NCBI RefSeq assembly: GCF_013402875.1
Contig: NZ_CP058579.1
Location: forward strand, 2,294,001 to 2,358,000
Direction of reading: 5' to 3'
Length of the DNA stretch: 64,000 bases
DNA from: Halorarum salinum
GTDB lineage: Archaea; Halobacteriota; Halobacteria; Halobacteriales; Haloferacaceae
Shown here one piece after another: positions 17,025 through 25,046 of the stretch. Position 1 is the stretch's first letter, and the number at the start of each line of letters is the position of its first letter. The position numbers and the translations under genes were made by a program. The notes under the pieces were generated by a model, which saw only the letters and a list, made by a program, of their open reading frames with translations, did no database searches and was not told the DNA's origin.

Positions 17025-18140
17025 ATGAGCAATACCAAACATGCCGACCACACGATGAGTCCCGAGGAAGTGGCGGCCCGTCGCGACGATGGGGACCTGT
17101 TCGTCCTCGATGTCCGTAACCGGGACGACTACGAGGAGTGGCAGATCGAGGGCAGCTACAACGTCCCGATATACGACGAACTACTCGACGAGGATTTCAC
17201 CGGTCTCAAGGCTTCCCTCGACGAAGTTCCGAAAGATACGGAGATCGCCGCCGTGTGCGTTGGTGGTGTCACGTCGGCCCGCGCCGCATCGTTCCTCCGG
17301 GATCGAGGGTACGACGCTAAGTCGATGGAAGATGGCATGGGCGGCTGGGGACGCGTGCACGTGACCTACGAGATCGAGGACATCGACGGCGTGACCCAGA
17401 TCGTTCGCCCCGGGACGGGTTGTGTCTCCTATCTCGTCCACGACGGCGGTGAGGGCGTAATCGTTGACCCGAGCATCTACCTAGACGAGTACCTCGACGT
17501 CGCGGACCGGCATGATGTCGAAATCATCGCTGCGATCGACACGCACGCCCATGCCGACCACGTCAGTGGCGGTCGTCCCCTCGCCGACGAACTTGATGTC
17601 CCGTACTACCTCGATCCGATCGACGCTGGCGAACTTGACGATTACGCGGCGATGGAAGACGGTGACACCATCACCGTCGGCGACCGCGCCCTCGAAGTGA
17701 TTCACACGCCCGGCCACACGCCCGGCAGCGTTTCGCTCAAATGGGGTACCGCCCTCCTCTCGGGCGACACCCTGTTCATCCGTAGCGTCGGTCGACCCGA
17801 CCTCGAAGGGAGCGACGAGACCGATGTCAGAGAGGGCGCAGACGAACTCTTCGAGAGTCTGGCCACACTCGCCGAACTCCCTGACGAAACAGTCGTCCTC
17901 CCGGGTCACTTCAGCGATGAGGAGATCCGTCCACTGGCGACTACGCTTGGTGACCTTGAGAAGAACAACGAACTGGTTCGCATGGAGAGTCGTGAGAAGT
18001 TCATCGAGACAATCGTCGAAGGTCTCTCCGACGAGCCTGCCAACTATAACCGGATTAAAGCCATCAACTGGGGCAAGGAACCGCTGACTGACGAGGCAGC
18101 AGACCTCGAATTGGGCCCTAACAACTGCGCTGCAAATTAA
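17025..18140 (+). CDS. Second rhodanese-MBL fusion (persulfide dioxygenase-like)
   Basis: A 371-residue paralogue of the fusion at 14.5 kb with the same order: rhodanese (about 10-105, loop AAVCVGGVTSA with Cys78) then MBL domain with 'THAHADHVSG' (about 173-182), 'HTPGHTPGS', 'LSGDTLF' and 'PGHFSDE'. The C-terminus again reads LELGPNNCAA. The rhodanese loop CVGGVTS differs from CAKGGSS of the first copy, which suggests different sulfur donors. The start at 17025 follows the operator-like palindrome. A monocistronic or two-gene unit with the MFS transporter is likely. Confidence 0.87.
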   Translation: MSNTKHADHTMSPEEVAARRDDGDLFVLDVRNRDDYEEWQIEGSYNVPIYDELLDEDFTGLKASLDEVPKDTEIAAVCVGGVTSARAASFLRDRGYDAKSMEDGMGGWGRVHVTYEIEDIDGVTQIVRPGTGCVSYLVHDGGEGVIVDPSIYLDEYLDVADRHDVEIIAAIDTHAHADHVSGGRPLADELDVPYYLDPIDAGELDDYAAMEDGDTITVGDRALEVIHTPGHTPGSVSLKWGTALLSGDTLFIRSVGRPDLEGSDETDVREGADELFESLATLAELPDETVVLPGHFSDEEIRPLATTLGDLEKNNELVRMESREKFIETIVEGLSDEPANYNRIKAINWGKEPLTDEAADLELGPNNCAAN

Positions 18141-18207
18141 CTGGAACTGAAACGGGCAGGAGTTGGCTGACCTCGGACTGGGTTTTCAGCCTCCGTGTTC
18201 CGAGTAA

Positions 18208-19500
18208 ATGATGAGTAAGGAAACGGGATTCAAACAGGGAATCCGCGAGCATCTCGGGCAGTTCTCGCTGCACGTCTTGCTCGTGTTCGCGACTGGACTA
18301 ACCATTGGGTCCGAGCGTGCCGTCGTCCCCGTTTTGGGCCGCGACGTGCTCGGCGTTGAGTCGTTGTTCGTTATCGGCTCTTTCGTCGTCTCGTTCGGCT
18401 TCGTCAAAGCGTTGCTCAACCTCTACGCTGGCAAGTGGGGCGAGGAACACGGTCGCAAGCCGGTACTTGTCCTCGGGTGGGCGACCGCACTGCCACTCCC
18501 GATCATCCTCATCTTCGCCCCGAGCTGGGGCTGGATCACCGTGGGGAACATCCTGCTGGGCATCAACCAGGCGCTGACCTGGAGTATGGCTATCAACGCC
18601 AAGATCGACCTTGCAGGTCCCGAGCAGCGGGGTCTAGCCGTCGGTATCGACGAGGCGTTCGGATACACCGGTGTTGCTGTCGGTGCGTGGATTACCGGCG
18701 TCATAGCTGCCCAGACGAGTTTGCGACCCGAGCCGTTCTACTTCCTCGGCGTCGTCGTCGTGCTAGCGTTCCTCATCTCGATCTTCCTGGTCAAGGAGAC
18801 GGTACAGTACGCACACGGGGAGGCCGACGACGACCGCTACGATGCGAACCTCCCGTTCGGTGAGGTCCTGAAGCGCGCGACTTACGGTGACCGGACGTTG
18901 TTCGCTGCCGCTCAAGCGGGCCACATCGAGAATTTCGTTGACACGCTGTTCTGGATCGCAGTTCCCCTGTATCTCACGAGTCAAGGGATTGGAATCGCAT
19001 CTGTAGGTTTTATCGTTGGCGTCCACAGTGCGATGTACTTCCTACAGATCGGTACTGGCGGGCTCGCGGATCGAATCGGTCGGCGTCCACCCGTCGTTGT
19101 TGGGATGTTCATCGCCGGTGCAGGGGTCCTCGGGATGGTGCTCGTCGAGGGGTATCTGCTGTGGGCCGTCCTAGCCGGTATCTCTGGACTGGGGATGGCG
19201 CTGCTCTACCCGAATCTGATGACGGTCCCGGGTGATGCGTGTCATCCGTCGTGGCGTGCAACCGGGATGGGCGTCTACCGGATGTGGCGCGACTCGGGCT
19301 ACGGCGTCGGCGCGATCCTGATCGGCCTCTCGATGGAGTTCGTGAACCTTGAGGCGGCGTTCATCGTGACTGCGGTATTGATGTTCCTCTCCGGTGCGGT
19401 CGTCTATCTGTGGATGGAGGAGACCCATCCGGAGTTCGGAACACACGAACCGCCAGCACCTGCTCCCGAATCGCCTGATCGGACAGCCTCCGATGATTGA
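18208..19500 (+). CDS. MFS transporter of the sulfur locus
   Basis: A 430-residue major facilitator with about 12 helices. MFS-type loops are present: 'GKWGEEHGRKPVLVLGW' between TM2 and TM3 and the matching 'GGLADRIGRRPPVVVGM' in the second half. The helix 'WSMAINAKIDLAGPEQRGLAVGIDEAFGY' resembles a group of uncharacterised transporters. An in-frame ATG one codon later (18211) is equally possible. The C-terminal tail is Pro/Glu-rich. It lies 67 bases after the rhodanese-MBL gene, so export of an oxidised sulfur product or uptake of a sulfur compound is likely by context only. Confidence 0.8.
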   Translation: MMSKETGFKQGIREHLGQFSLHVLLVFATGLTIGSERAVVPVLGRDVLGVESLFVIGSFVVSFGFVKALLNLYAGKWGEEHGRKPVLVLGWATALPLPIILIFAPSWGWITVGNILLGINQALTWSMAINAKIDLAGPEQRGLAVGIDEAFGYTGVAVGAWITGVIAAQTSLRPEPFYFLGVVVVLAFLISIFLVKETVQYAHGEADDDRYDANLPFGEVLKRATYGDRTLFAAAQAGHIENFVDTLFWIAVPLYLTSQGIGIASVGFIVGVHSAMYFLQIGTGGLADRIGRRPPVVVGMFIAGAGVLGMVLVEGYLLWAVLAGISGLGMALLYPNLMTVPGDACHPSWRATGMGVYRMWRDSGYGVGAILIGLSMEFVNLEAAFIVTAVLMFLSGAVVYLWMEETHPEFGTHEPPAPAPESPDRTASDD

Positions 19501-20363
19501 GGGACGTCCGTTCTGAACTCAAATCGACGATCTACTCGTAGACCCCTAAACTGTGGTAGCTGCCGAGGTTCGCAATCTGCGACTACACTCGAACCGGTGA
19601 GTGGGCTGATTTGGCTCTGTCGAAACCCTCCGGACGTGATAGGAATAGCGTGTTGAATACAGAGTATACATTCAGCACCACACAATCGGTCGTGGTAGTC
19701 GATTCGCTACTAAACGACTTACTCGGTAGACGTGTAAATATCTCGAATCTGCGCGGTTTATTCCGATGGATTGGAGGATACATCGTAACGAAGGGCTTGA
19801 TAGAGCACGTCATACCCTTTTCTTGATTTGCGTGGAGTATCTCCAGGTTTGGTCCCTACAGGCTTCCAGTTGTTCCAGTTTGTTTCCCAGTTGATAGCCC
19901 CCATCGCAGTCTTCGCGCTTGCGATGGCCGCATTTCCTCGCCAGACGACCCAATGCCAGATGCGTGGCCCCGACGACACTACACAAATCGAACCGAGTCG
20001 GATGCGGCTTCTCATGACGTGTTTCATGGTATCTCTGTCGCGGCTATTGCCCTCCACGTGGCGTTTGGGAGTCGCGTGATACTCCTCTGAGAGACCCCTC
20101 GAAGAGATAACTAGGCCGGCTGTCGGATCGGCTCTATTGACGGTTTGGAGCTGTATGCGCGAGTGGCGAGCGAGAATGGCCGCCTACGATCTGGGGGAGG
20201 GCGGACCGCGGTCGCTTATTGAAGGGCTGTAGAGACGGATTGCTGCGATTGATCGGCCTAACGAGGAACCCCTTTCAAGTCAATCCAAGATCGATACCGC
20301 CGACTTAGGAGCTCGGGCATGTAAATTCGACCGTCAAAACGACCCCCAGTTTTCTATAACTGC
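19501..20363. other. Gap with possible mobile-element scar, no supported gene
   Basis: About 860 bases with no convincing gene. Near 19613 the sequence GGCTCTGTCGAAACC resembles the terminal repeats of IS6-family elements (GGCTCTGTTGCAAA type), but no partner end or transposase was found. A 99-residue minus-strand frame (19758-20057) containing 'WHWVVWRGNAA' and 'WETNWNNWKPVG' is unusually Trp-rich and could be a small gene or the remains of one; I do not recognise it. Confidence 0.3.
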
Positions 20364-21209
20364 CTAGTTTGCTGACTCTACCCGAACTCGAACCTCAATG
20401 CTATCCGGGTCCGTGACTACGATACCGTCGTCCAACTCGGTAACTGGAATCTCACCGGCTGCGAACCGCTCTCGAACTGCATCAAGTACACCCGGATCCG
20501 GGACAATCACCTCGAACCACGACAGCCCTCGTCCGTCGCTTGGTGTCGTCCGGTGGTGCCACGTGTTTGCTGCGATATGATGGTGATACCCACCCGCCGA
20601 CACGAAGGACGCAGCTGGCACGGTTGTTTCCACCTCGAATCCGAGGGTGTCCACGTAGAAGTCCCTGAACTCGTCCAGCGAGGAAACCTCGAGATGGATA
20701 TGCCCGACGTCCGTTCCAGGCGGTGCCTGACTTCCACCTGCGGAAGCAGCTTCGATGCTGGCGAGGTCAAGCGGTTCAGTGCTGATCCGAACGCTGCCAT
20801 CGTCGGCGAAGGGCCACTCGCCGCGGGAGTAGTCGCGGTAGACTTCGATTCCGTTCCCTTCCGGGTCGGTGAGATACAGTGCCTCGCTGACGCCATGGTC
20901 AGAAGCACCACCGAGCTGCCAGTGATCTCGTATCCGACCGAGCGCGTCACCGAGCGCCTCACGTGAGGGCACTCTGAATGCATTGTGGTAGAGCCCGGTG
21001 CCCGACACGCGTCGTGCGAGTGCGTCCGCATCCTCCTCGAGGACGAGGAGGGGCGTTTCGTCTACTCCGAGAACTGCGGTGGTATCGGATCGGTGTAGCA
21101 CACTGAGACCGACGATATTCCGATAGAACCCAGTTAGCTCCTCGAGGTCCGAGATTCGGAGCGCTGTCCGTCCGATACGTGTTCCTTGCGGGAGTACGTC
21201 TGTATTCAT
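20364..21209 (-). CDS. CatE-like extradiol dioxygenase (two VOC domains)
   Basis: A 281-residue protein with two vicinal-oxygen-chelate domains, the size and layout of Bacillus CatE catechol-2,3-dioxygenase. Domain 1: 'RIGRTALRISDLEELTGFYRNIVGL' to 'GIEVYRDY'. Domain 2: 'VGHIHLEVSSLDEFRDFYVDTLGFEV', then 'SAGGYHHHIAANTWH', the CatE hallmark. Metal ligands are expected at the His of GHIHLEV, a His of YHHH and a Glu near the end of domain 2. Third gene of an operon with the SDR and DoxX genes and divergent from an HxlR regulator, so it likely opens catechols or detoxifies quinones. Confidence 0.85.
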   Translation of the reverse strand: MNTDVLPQGTRIGRTALRISDLEELTGFYRNIVGLSVLHRSDTTAVLGVDETPLLVLEEDADALARRVSGTGLYHNAFRVPSREALGDALGRIRDHWQLGGASDHGVSEALYLTDPEGNGIEVYRDYSRGEWPFADDGSVRISTEPLDLASIEAASAGGSQAPPGTDVGHIHLEVSSLDEFRDFYVDTLGFEVETTVPAASFVSAGGYHHHIAANTWHHRTTPSDGRGLSWFEVIVPDPGVLDAVRERFAAGEIPVTELDDGIVVTDPDSIEVRVRVESAN

Positions 21210-21239
21210 TGAGGCCGTTAAAATAAACGCGAGCGCTGC

Positions 21240-21731
21240 TTATCCGTCTGTGGCCCTCGACTGAGACGAGTCAGGGGAGCGGTCCTCTTGGTCGAACAGT
21301 GCATGTTCGATTGAGAACGCTCCAGGGCCACTCAGGACAAGCGCTACTGCGATCACGGTTAGCGTGAGCGTCAATTCGATACCGTTACTCGTGACCGGAT
21401 ACCCATTGGGAAGGTGGTACAGGACTGTCGCGACGAGCATGTCGATGGCGATCACCGCGCTTGCGAGTCGAACGGCCAAGCCGACTAGCAACAAGATGCC
21501 GCCGACAAGTTCGACGAGACCGACTCCCCACGCAGCAATCGTGGGAAGTGGAACGCCAAGGCTCGCCAAGAAGCCTGAGAAGCCCGAGATACCCATCGGT
21601 TTCGGCCCGACTGCGAAGACTTTCCCGACGCCTGCGATAAGCATCGGAATCCCAAGGGCGAGTCGAACGAGGGTCGTGCTCCAGAGCGCAGCCGTCTCGG
21701 ATGACAGTTGACGTGATACGGTCTGGGCCAT
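21240..21731 (-). CDS. CatD-like DoxX-family membrane protein
   Basis: A 163-residue DoxX-family protein with four helices: 'LVRLALGIPMLIAGVGKVF' (TM1) with a short Gly/Pro-rich loop, 'GVGLVELVGGILLLVGLAVRLASAVIAIDMLVAT' (TM2/3) and 'IELTLTLTVIAVALVLSGPG' (TM4). In Bacillus the DoxX protein CatD is encoded next to CatE and is needed for quinone resistance. Here the ATG overlaps the SDR stop (TAATG) and the CatE-like gene follows within 31 bases, so all three are one transcript. Confidence 0.83.
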   Translation of the reverse strand: MAQTVSRQLSSETAALWSTTLVRLALGIPMLIAGVGKVFAVGPKPMGISGFSGFLASLGVPLPTIAAWGVGLVELVGGILLLVGLAVRLASAVIAIDMLVATVLYHLPNGYPVTSNGIELTLTLTVIAVALVLSGPGAFSIEHALFDQEDRSPDSSQSRATDG

Positions 21732-22432
21732 TATTCCTCCGGCTCCGGCTGACCCCCAGTCATCTGGATGATCTGGCCCGTCACGCCTTCGTTCGAGAGC
21801 AGGTGGACCACTTCATCGACGACAGCCGCGGGGGCCGTCCACTCGGAGAAGTCGGCGTCGGGCATCGCCTCGCGGTTCCCCGGCACGTCGATGAGGAACG
21901 GGGCGATCGCGTTGACGCGAGCATCGAGTTCGACGTCGAGCGACTCGGTCAACGTCCTGACCGCGCCCTTGCCCACGTTGTAGGCCAGCGTGCCCGGCAC
22001 CGGATCGATCGCCCGGTCAGAGCTGAACAGGACGATACCGCTGCGTTCACTGAGCTGGTCCGCGAACGCCTTGACGGTCAGGAACGCCGTCGTCGCGTGG
22101 AGGCTGAGTGCGGATTCGAATGCGTCTCCATCGGTTTCGTTGACGCCACCCATCGAGAATCCGCCAGCGAGGCCGACGATGTGATCGACCGAGCCGTGTT
22201 CCTCGGTGACGGCCTCGGCGAAGGCCTCAACCGCCGGTTGGTCGGTGAGATCGACTTGGTGGTATGACACCGCGTCGGCGAACTCAGCACGGGTTTCGAT
22301 ACCGTCTCTTTCGGTTTCGGTAACGTAGGTGCCGATCACATCGGCGCCCTGGTCAACGAGCTGGTCCGTCACGTACGGGCCTATGTTGCCGGTGGCACCG
22401 GTCACAAGCACCGTCGAGTTTTGTAGTTCCAT
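21731..22432 (-). CDS. Short-chain dehydrogenase/reductase
   Basis: A 233-residue SDR. The nucleotide motif TGATGNIG is at residues 11-18, the catalytic Ser is near 138 and Tyr151-x3-Lys155 is in 'LAYNVGKGA'. The second structural motif reads 'IVGLAGG' in place of NNAG. No Arg or Asp that would firmly decide NAD versus NADP stands out. The ATG at 22432 is chosen because it begins with the first Rossmann strand; upstream frame is non-coding and contains the shared promoter. First gene of the SDR-DoxX-CatE operon; a quinone or aldehyde reductase role is inferred. Confidence 0.87.
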   Translation of the reverse strand: MELQNSTVLVTGATGNIGPYVTDQLVDQGADVIGTYVTETERDGIETRAEFADAVSYHQVDLTDQPAVEAFAEAVTEEHGSVDHIVGLAGGFSMGGVNETDGDAFESALSLHATTAFLTVKAFADQLSERSGIVLFSSDRAIDPVPGTLAYNVGKGAVRTLTESLDVELDARVNAIAPFLIDVPGNREAMPDADFSEWTAPAAVVDEVVHLLSNEGVTGQIIQMTGGQPEPEE

Positions 22433-22459
22433 TGCATTACCTGGTTGGCTCCCAAACCT

Positions 22460-22467
22460 CATATAGC
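22460..22467. promoter_or_regulatory. Single TATA box serving two divergent genes
   Basis: CATATAGC lies 30 bases before the HxlR gene start (22494) and 32 bases before the SDR start (22432). Both distances suit leaderless haloarchaeal transcripts, so one TATA element may drive both directions. An imperfect inverted repeat GGTTGGCTCCCAAACC (about 22443-22458) sits beside it and could be the HxlR operator. Confidence 0.5.
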
Positions 22468-22493
22468 TCAGGCAACAACAGTGTGACCAAGTA

Positions 22494-22850
22494 ATGGCGA
22501 CCCAACCACCGACGTCTGAATCCGATACAGAATCGGACATCGAGCAACGGAATGCGGATGTTTGCAATGTAGTGGGGTCGATCGAGGAGATCGGTTCGAA
22601 GTGGAAGCTCATCGTCCTCAACGATCTGCGAGACGGCGAAAAGCGGTTCAACGAGCTCAAGCGATCGACGGGCGCGAGTTCGTACACGCTCTCGCGCGTG
22701 CTTGACGACTTGGAGGATGAAGGGCTCATCGAGAACCGCAAGGAGTTCGAATCGCCGGTCGCGAGCTATTACAGGCTGACTGAGAAAGGCAGTGCGCTTT
22801 GCCCAGTCTTCGACGTATTAGACGAGTGGGGTGAAGACTGGCTCAAATAG
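22494..22850 (+). CDS. HxlR/DUF24-family regulator (CatR/YodB-like)
   Basis: A 118-residue HxlR-family winged-helix repressor: 'IEEIGSKWKLIVLNDLRDGEKRFNELKR', recognition helix 'SSYTLSRVLDDLEDEGLI', wing 'ESPVASYYRLTEKG'. Cys24 in 'ADVCNVVGSI' occupies the conserved N-terminal cysteine position through which YodB and CatR of Bacillus sense quinones and oxidants. A second Cys is near residue 102 (SALCPVF). The first 20 residues are an acidic extension. It is divergent from the SDR-DoxX-CatE operon, which it probably represses. Confidence 0.87.
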   Translation: MATQPPTSESDTESDIEQRNADVCNVVGSIEEIGSKWKLIVLNDLRDGEKRFNELKRSTGASSYTLSRVLDDLEDEGLIENRKEFESPVASYYRLTEKGSALCPVFDVLDEWGEDWLK

Positions 22851-22959
22851 CCTAGCTGTTGATTTTGGCGTGTCGAGATACTGAATACGCCTCCGAGGGC
22901 GCTCGATTGCCTACCCACAGAACAAGTGAAAGCGACCGATTCGCGTCGCCACGGTCTGA

Positions 22960-23477
22960 AACCACTATTCGATGTGGTTCGCTTGGTGTAGTTGGGCTGA
23001 CCGCTCAATCTTCGACGTGTAGGCAGTCAGGTAGTCGGCGGTATCGACGAGGAACTCGGTGCTACGGAGACCGTGAATCCGAAGGAGGTAGACGACGTAG
23101 TCGACAGGATTCGGGAACTCACTGGGGGTGTTGACTACGCACTGGAGACGACCGGCGTGCCAGCTGTCGCCGAGCAGGCAACCGATACCCTCACGCAGTT
23201 CGGTACGCTCGGCATCATTGGCGCCCCACCGCTTGGGACGAGGGCCAGTTACGACGTGAACGACCACATCTCCGGCGGGCGGAGCATCACCGGTATCGTG
23301 CAAGGTGATCCTGACCCCCAGCAGTTCACCCCCGACCTTATCGAACTGTATCGGCAAGGGAAGTTCCCGTTCGACGAACTCGTCACCTACTGCGGCTTCG
23401 AGGACATCGAACAAGCCGTTGAAGATTCAGAGAGCGGTGAGACGATCAAACCAGTTCTGCGCGTGGGAGACGCCTGA
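22960..23477 (+). pseudogene. Zinc alcohol dehydrogenase remnant, 5' part lost
   Basis: C-terminal part of a medium-chain Zn alcohol dehydrogenase. 'GSLGVVGLTA' near 22984 looks like a damaged Rossmann GxGxVGL; then after one or more frame breaks 'EELGATETVNPKEVDDVV' (from about 23044) leads into 'GVDYALETTGVPAVAEQA', 'TLGIIGAPP', and 'FEDIEQAVEDSESGETIKPVLRV', the typical ADH C-terminus. The zinc-binding N-terminal half is absent. The intact stretch from 23073 could be translated but would not make an enzyme. It follows the HxlR gene by about 100 bases. Confidence 0.75.
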
Positions 23478-23837
23478 GAGTGCACGGATGATTAGATTTG
23501 TCGAATCAAAGAGCGTGGAGTCGGAATCGGACCAATTCACACGTACTACGATGACGTTGAGAAGGAGTACCGTGCCGGGATTTTCAAGCTCGGTCTCTAA
23601 CTGCTCGATCCTGTTGTAGTGGTGTCTCGTTGAGATAAACCCTACCTAAACAGCTTCTGCTCAAAGTCGTCATCCCCACGCTGTCAATCTGTTTCCGCGG
23701 TACGTCTTTGCTCCACCTCGTTCAGGTAGCTCAGATCCGTAACACATCCGAACGTAATTAACTCGTCTTTGAGGATTCAGGCGCTTAAAACGAGCGATAG
23801 AGGCGCTTTAACGAGCCCACATATAAAAGAGGGTGCG
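23478..23837. other. Gap with gene scraps
   Basis: No intact gene. At about 23521-23604 the plus strand reads RVGIGPIHTYYDD, VEKEYRAGIF, KLGL and a stop, which looks like the last 25-30 residues of an unrecognised protein. At about 23707-23724 TTTGCTCCACCTCGTTCA nearly repeats the 3' end of the chorismate mutase gene at 25 kb (TTTGCTCCACCTTGTTCA, 17 of 18 bases). Confidence 0.35.
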
Positions 23838-24200
23838 TCAACGGCGATGAAGCCGCGTCAGTCGGCGAGATACTGCCCGGTAGTGCTGAGTACAAAGAGC
23901 GTATCGCTCGCGCGTTGTCGTAATTACGTCGTGGACAGTCTCTGCCAACTGGGCAGGTAACTGTGGAAGCGCTCGTTGCCAGCACAGCAGGTTGAACACG
24001 TCTCCTCCGGCGACCGTCTCACTCCCTGCGATGTTCTCTCGCGCTCGCTCGGTCGCCTGGCGAAGAAAATCCTCCGAGACGTGATTCGAGAAATGATGGA
24101 GGTACCCCACAGGTTCCGCGCTCGGATTCGGCCATTCCTCCTCGGTGGGTGGTTCGACCGTCTCGACGTGCCACCACGGAGCATGTGGCGCGTCGTTCAC
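23838..24200 (-). CDS. Hypothetical protein, 120 aa
   Basis: I do not recognise this protein. It is hydrophilic, with an acidic Pro-rich N-terminus (ETVEPPTEEEWPNP) and a helical middle (SEDFLRQATERAREN, AQLAETVHDVITTTRERYALC). It starts at a GTG 33 bases behind the stop of a 66-residue frame on the same strand, with GAGGGGGAG between them as a plausible ribosome-binding site. The basic C-terminal end (SRRLTRLHRR) is unlike haloarchaeal proteins in general, so it may be a decayed or foreign gene. Confidence 0.4.
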   Translation of the reverse strand: MNDAPHAPWWHVETVEPPTEEEWPNPSAEPVGYLHHFSNHVSEDFLRQATERARENIAGSETVAGGDVFNLLCWQRALPQLPAQLAETVHDVITTTRERYALCTQHYRAVSRRLTRLHRR

Positions 24201-24233
24201 TTCCGGTGGCGTCGAGGGCCAGTACTCCCCCTC

Positions 24234-24434
24234 TTACTCGTACGCGTCGACCAAGTATTCGACTGTTCCTCGAACGACGGGGCGGTTCTCGTCGGCATCG
24301 ACCCCGGTGCAGTATTGAAGTCCAGTTGACGTCACCATCGGGGACGATGCACTGAGTCTGATTTCAGGTCCGCCGCGGAGTCGGATGGTGCCATCACATT
24401 CCCGGAGCTCTTCCACGATATTAACACTATTCAA
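24234..24434 (-). CDS. Small hypothetical protein, 66 aa
   Basis: A short frame starting at a TTG (24434), reading NIVEELRECDGTIRL then 'GGPEIRLSASSPMVTS' and 'VVRGTVEYLVDAYE'. The regular hydrophobic pattern suggests a small folded beta-rich domain. It may form a unit with the 120-aa frame downstream. No family recognised; the weak start codon lowers confidence. Confidence 0.35.
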   Translation of the reverse strand: MNSVNIVEELRECDGTIRLRGGPEIRLSASSPMVTSTGLQYCTGVDADENRPVVRGTVEYLVDAYE

Positions 24435-24541
24435 ACACTTTCGTGGGGGAGGGGTGTGTTCTTTCGGCGGAACTCGGGGAGTCGTGAATCATATAGCCGT
24501 CAATAGCAATAGCTATAGACGAACACATTTCGTATAAAAAT

Positions 24542-24955
24542 ATGGACATCGAGTCGTCTTCAACGCTTACCTTCACCCATACACGATTACTAGTCACGGG
24601 TTATCAGGAGTGTTTTCGCTTCTACCGGGACGTGCTGGGGTTCGAGGTCGGGTGGGGTGACGAAGAGAGCTATTATGCCGACTTTGAGGCCGGAGATGCG
24701 ACCCTCGCTCTGTTCGGCAGGGAGGCGATGGCGGATGCGGTCGGCGTGACCGAAAAGCGGTCTGAAACCCCTCGTCAGGACGAAGTCGCGCTGATTTTCC
24801 GGGTTGAAAGCGTAAACGAGACCTATCAGGAACTGCGGGAGAAAATCGAGTTCGTCACCGAACCCCACGACCGGCCCGACTGGGGCATCAGAGTCGCACA
24901 CTTCCGCGACCCCGATGAGAACCTCATCGAAATCAACCGTTCGTTGGAAGCGTAG
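24542..24955 (+). CDS. Single-domain VOC (glyoxalase-like) protein
   Basis: A 137-residue vicinal-oxygen-chelate protein: 'TFTHTRLLVTGYQECFRFYRDVLGFEVGW', 'YYADFEAGDATLALFGREAMADAVG', and the closing 'VAHFRDPDENLIEINRSL', where the Glu is the usual metal ligand. Such proteins include glyoxalases, fosfomycin-type resistance enzymes and bleomycin-binding proteins; the substrate is unknown. A TATA-like 'catatagcc' at about 24490 lies upstream, with AT-rich sequence before the ATG. It is the last accessory gene before the G+C-rich core half. Confidence 0.82.
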   Translation: MDIESSSTLTFTHTRLLVTGYQECFRFYRDVLGFEVGWGDEESYYADFEAGDATLALFGREAMADAVGVTEKRSETPRQDEVALIFRVESVNETYQELREKIEFVTEPHDRPDWGIRVAHFRDPDENLIEINRSLEA

Positions 24956-25046
24956 TTCGGTTCATTACTGCTCCGCTGAATAAGAGGATTGAACGATAAC
25001 CGGAAGATAGTCCTTCAGGACTTCATAGTGCCGAAAACGGTGCTTC

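Noticed and set aside
19600-20160. Possible IS6-family insertion (GGCTCTGTCGAAACC near 19613, GGCTCTATTGACGG near 20136)
   Set aside because: The two sequences are in direct rather than inverted orientation and no transposase pattern lies between them, so only a scar is mentioned.
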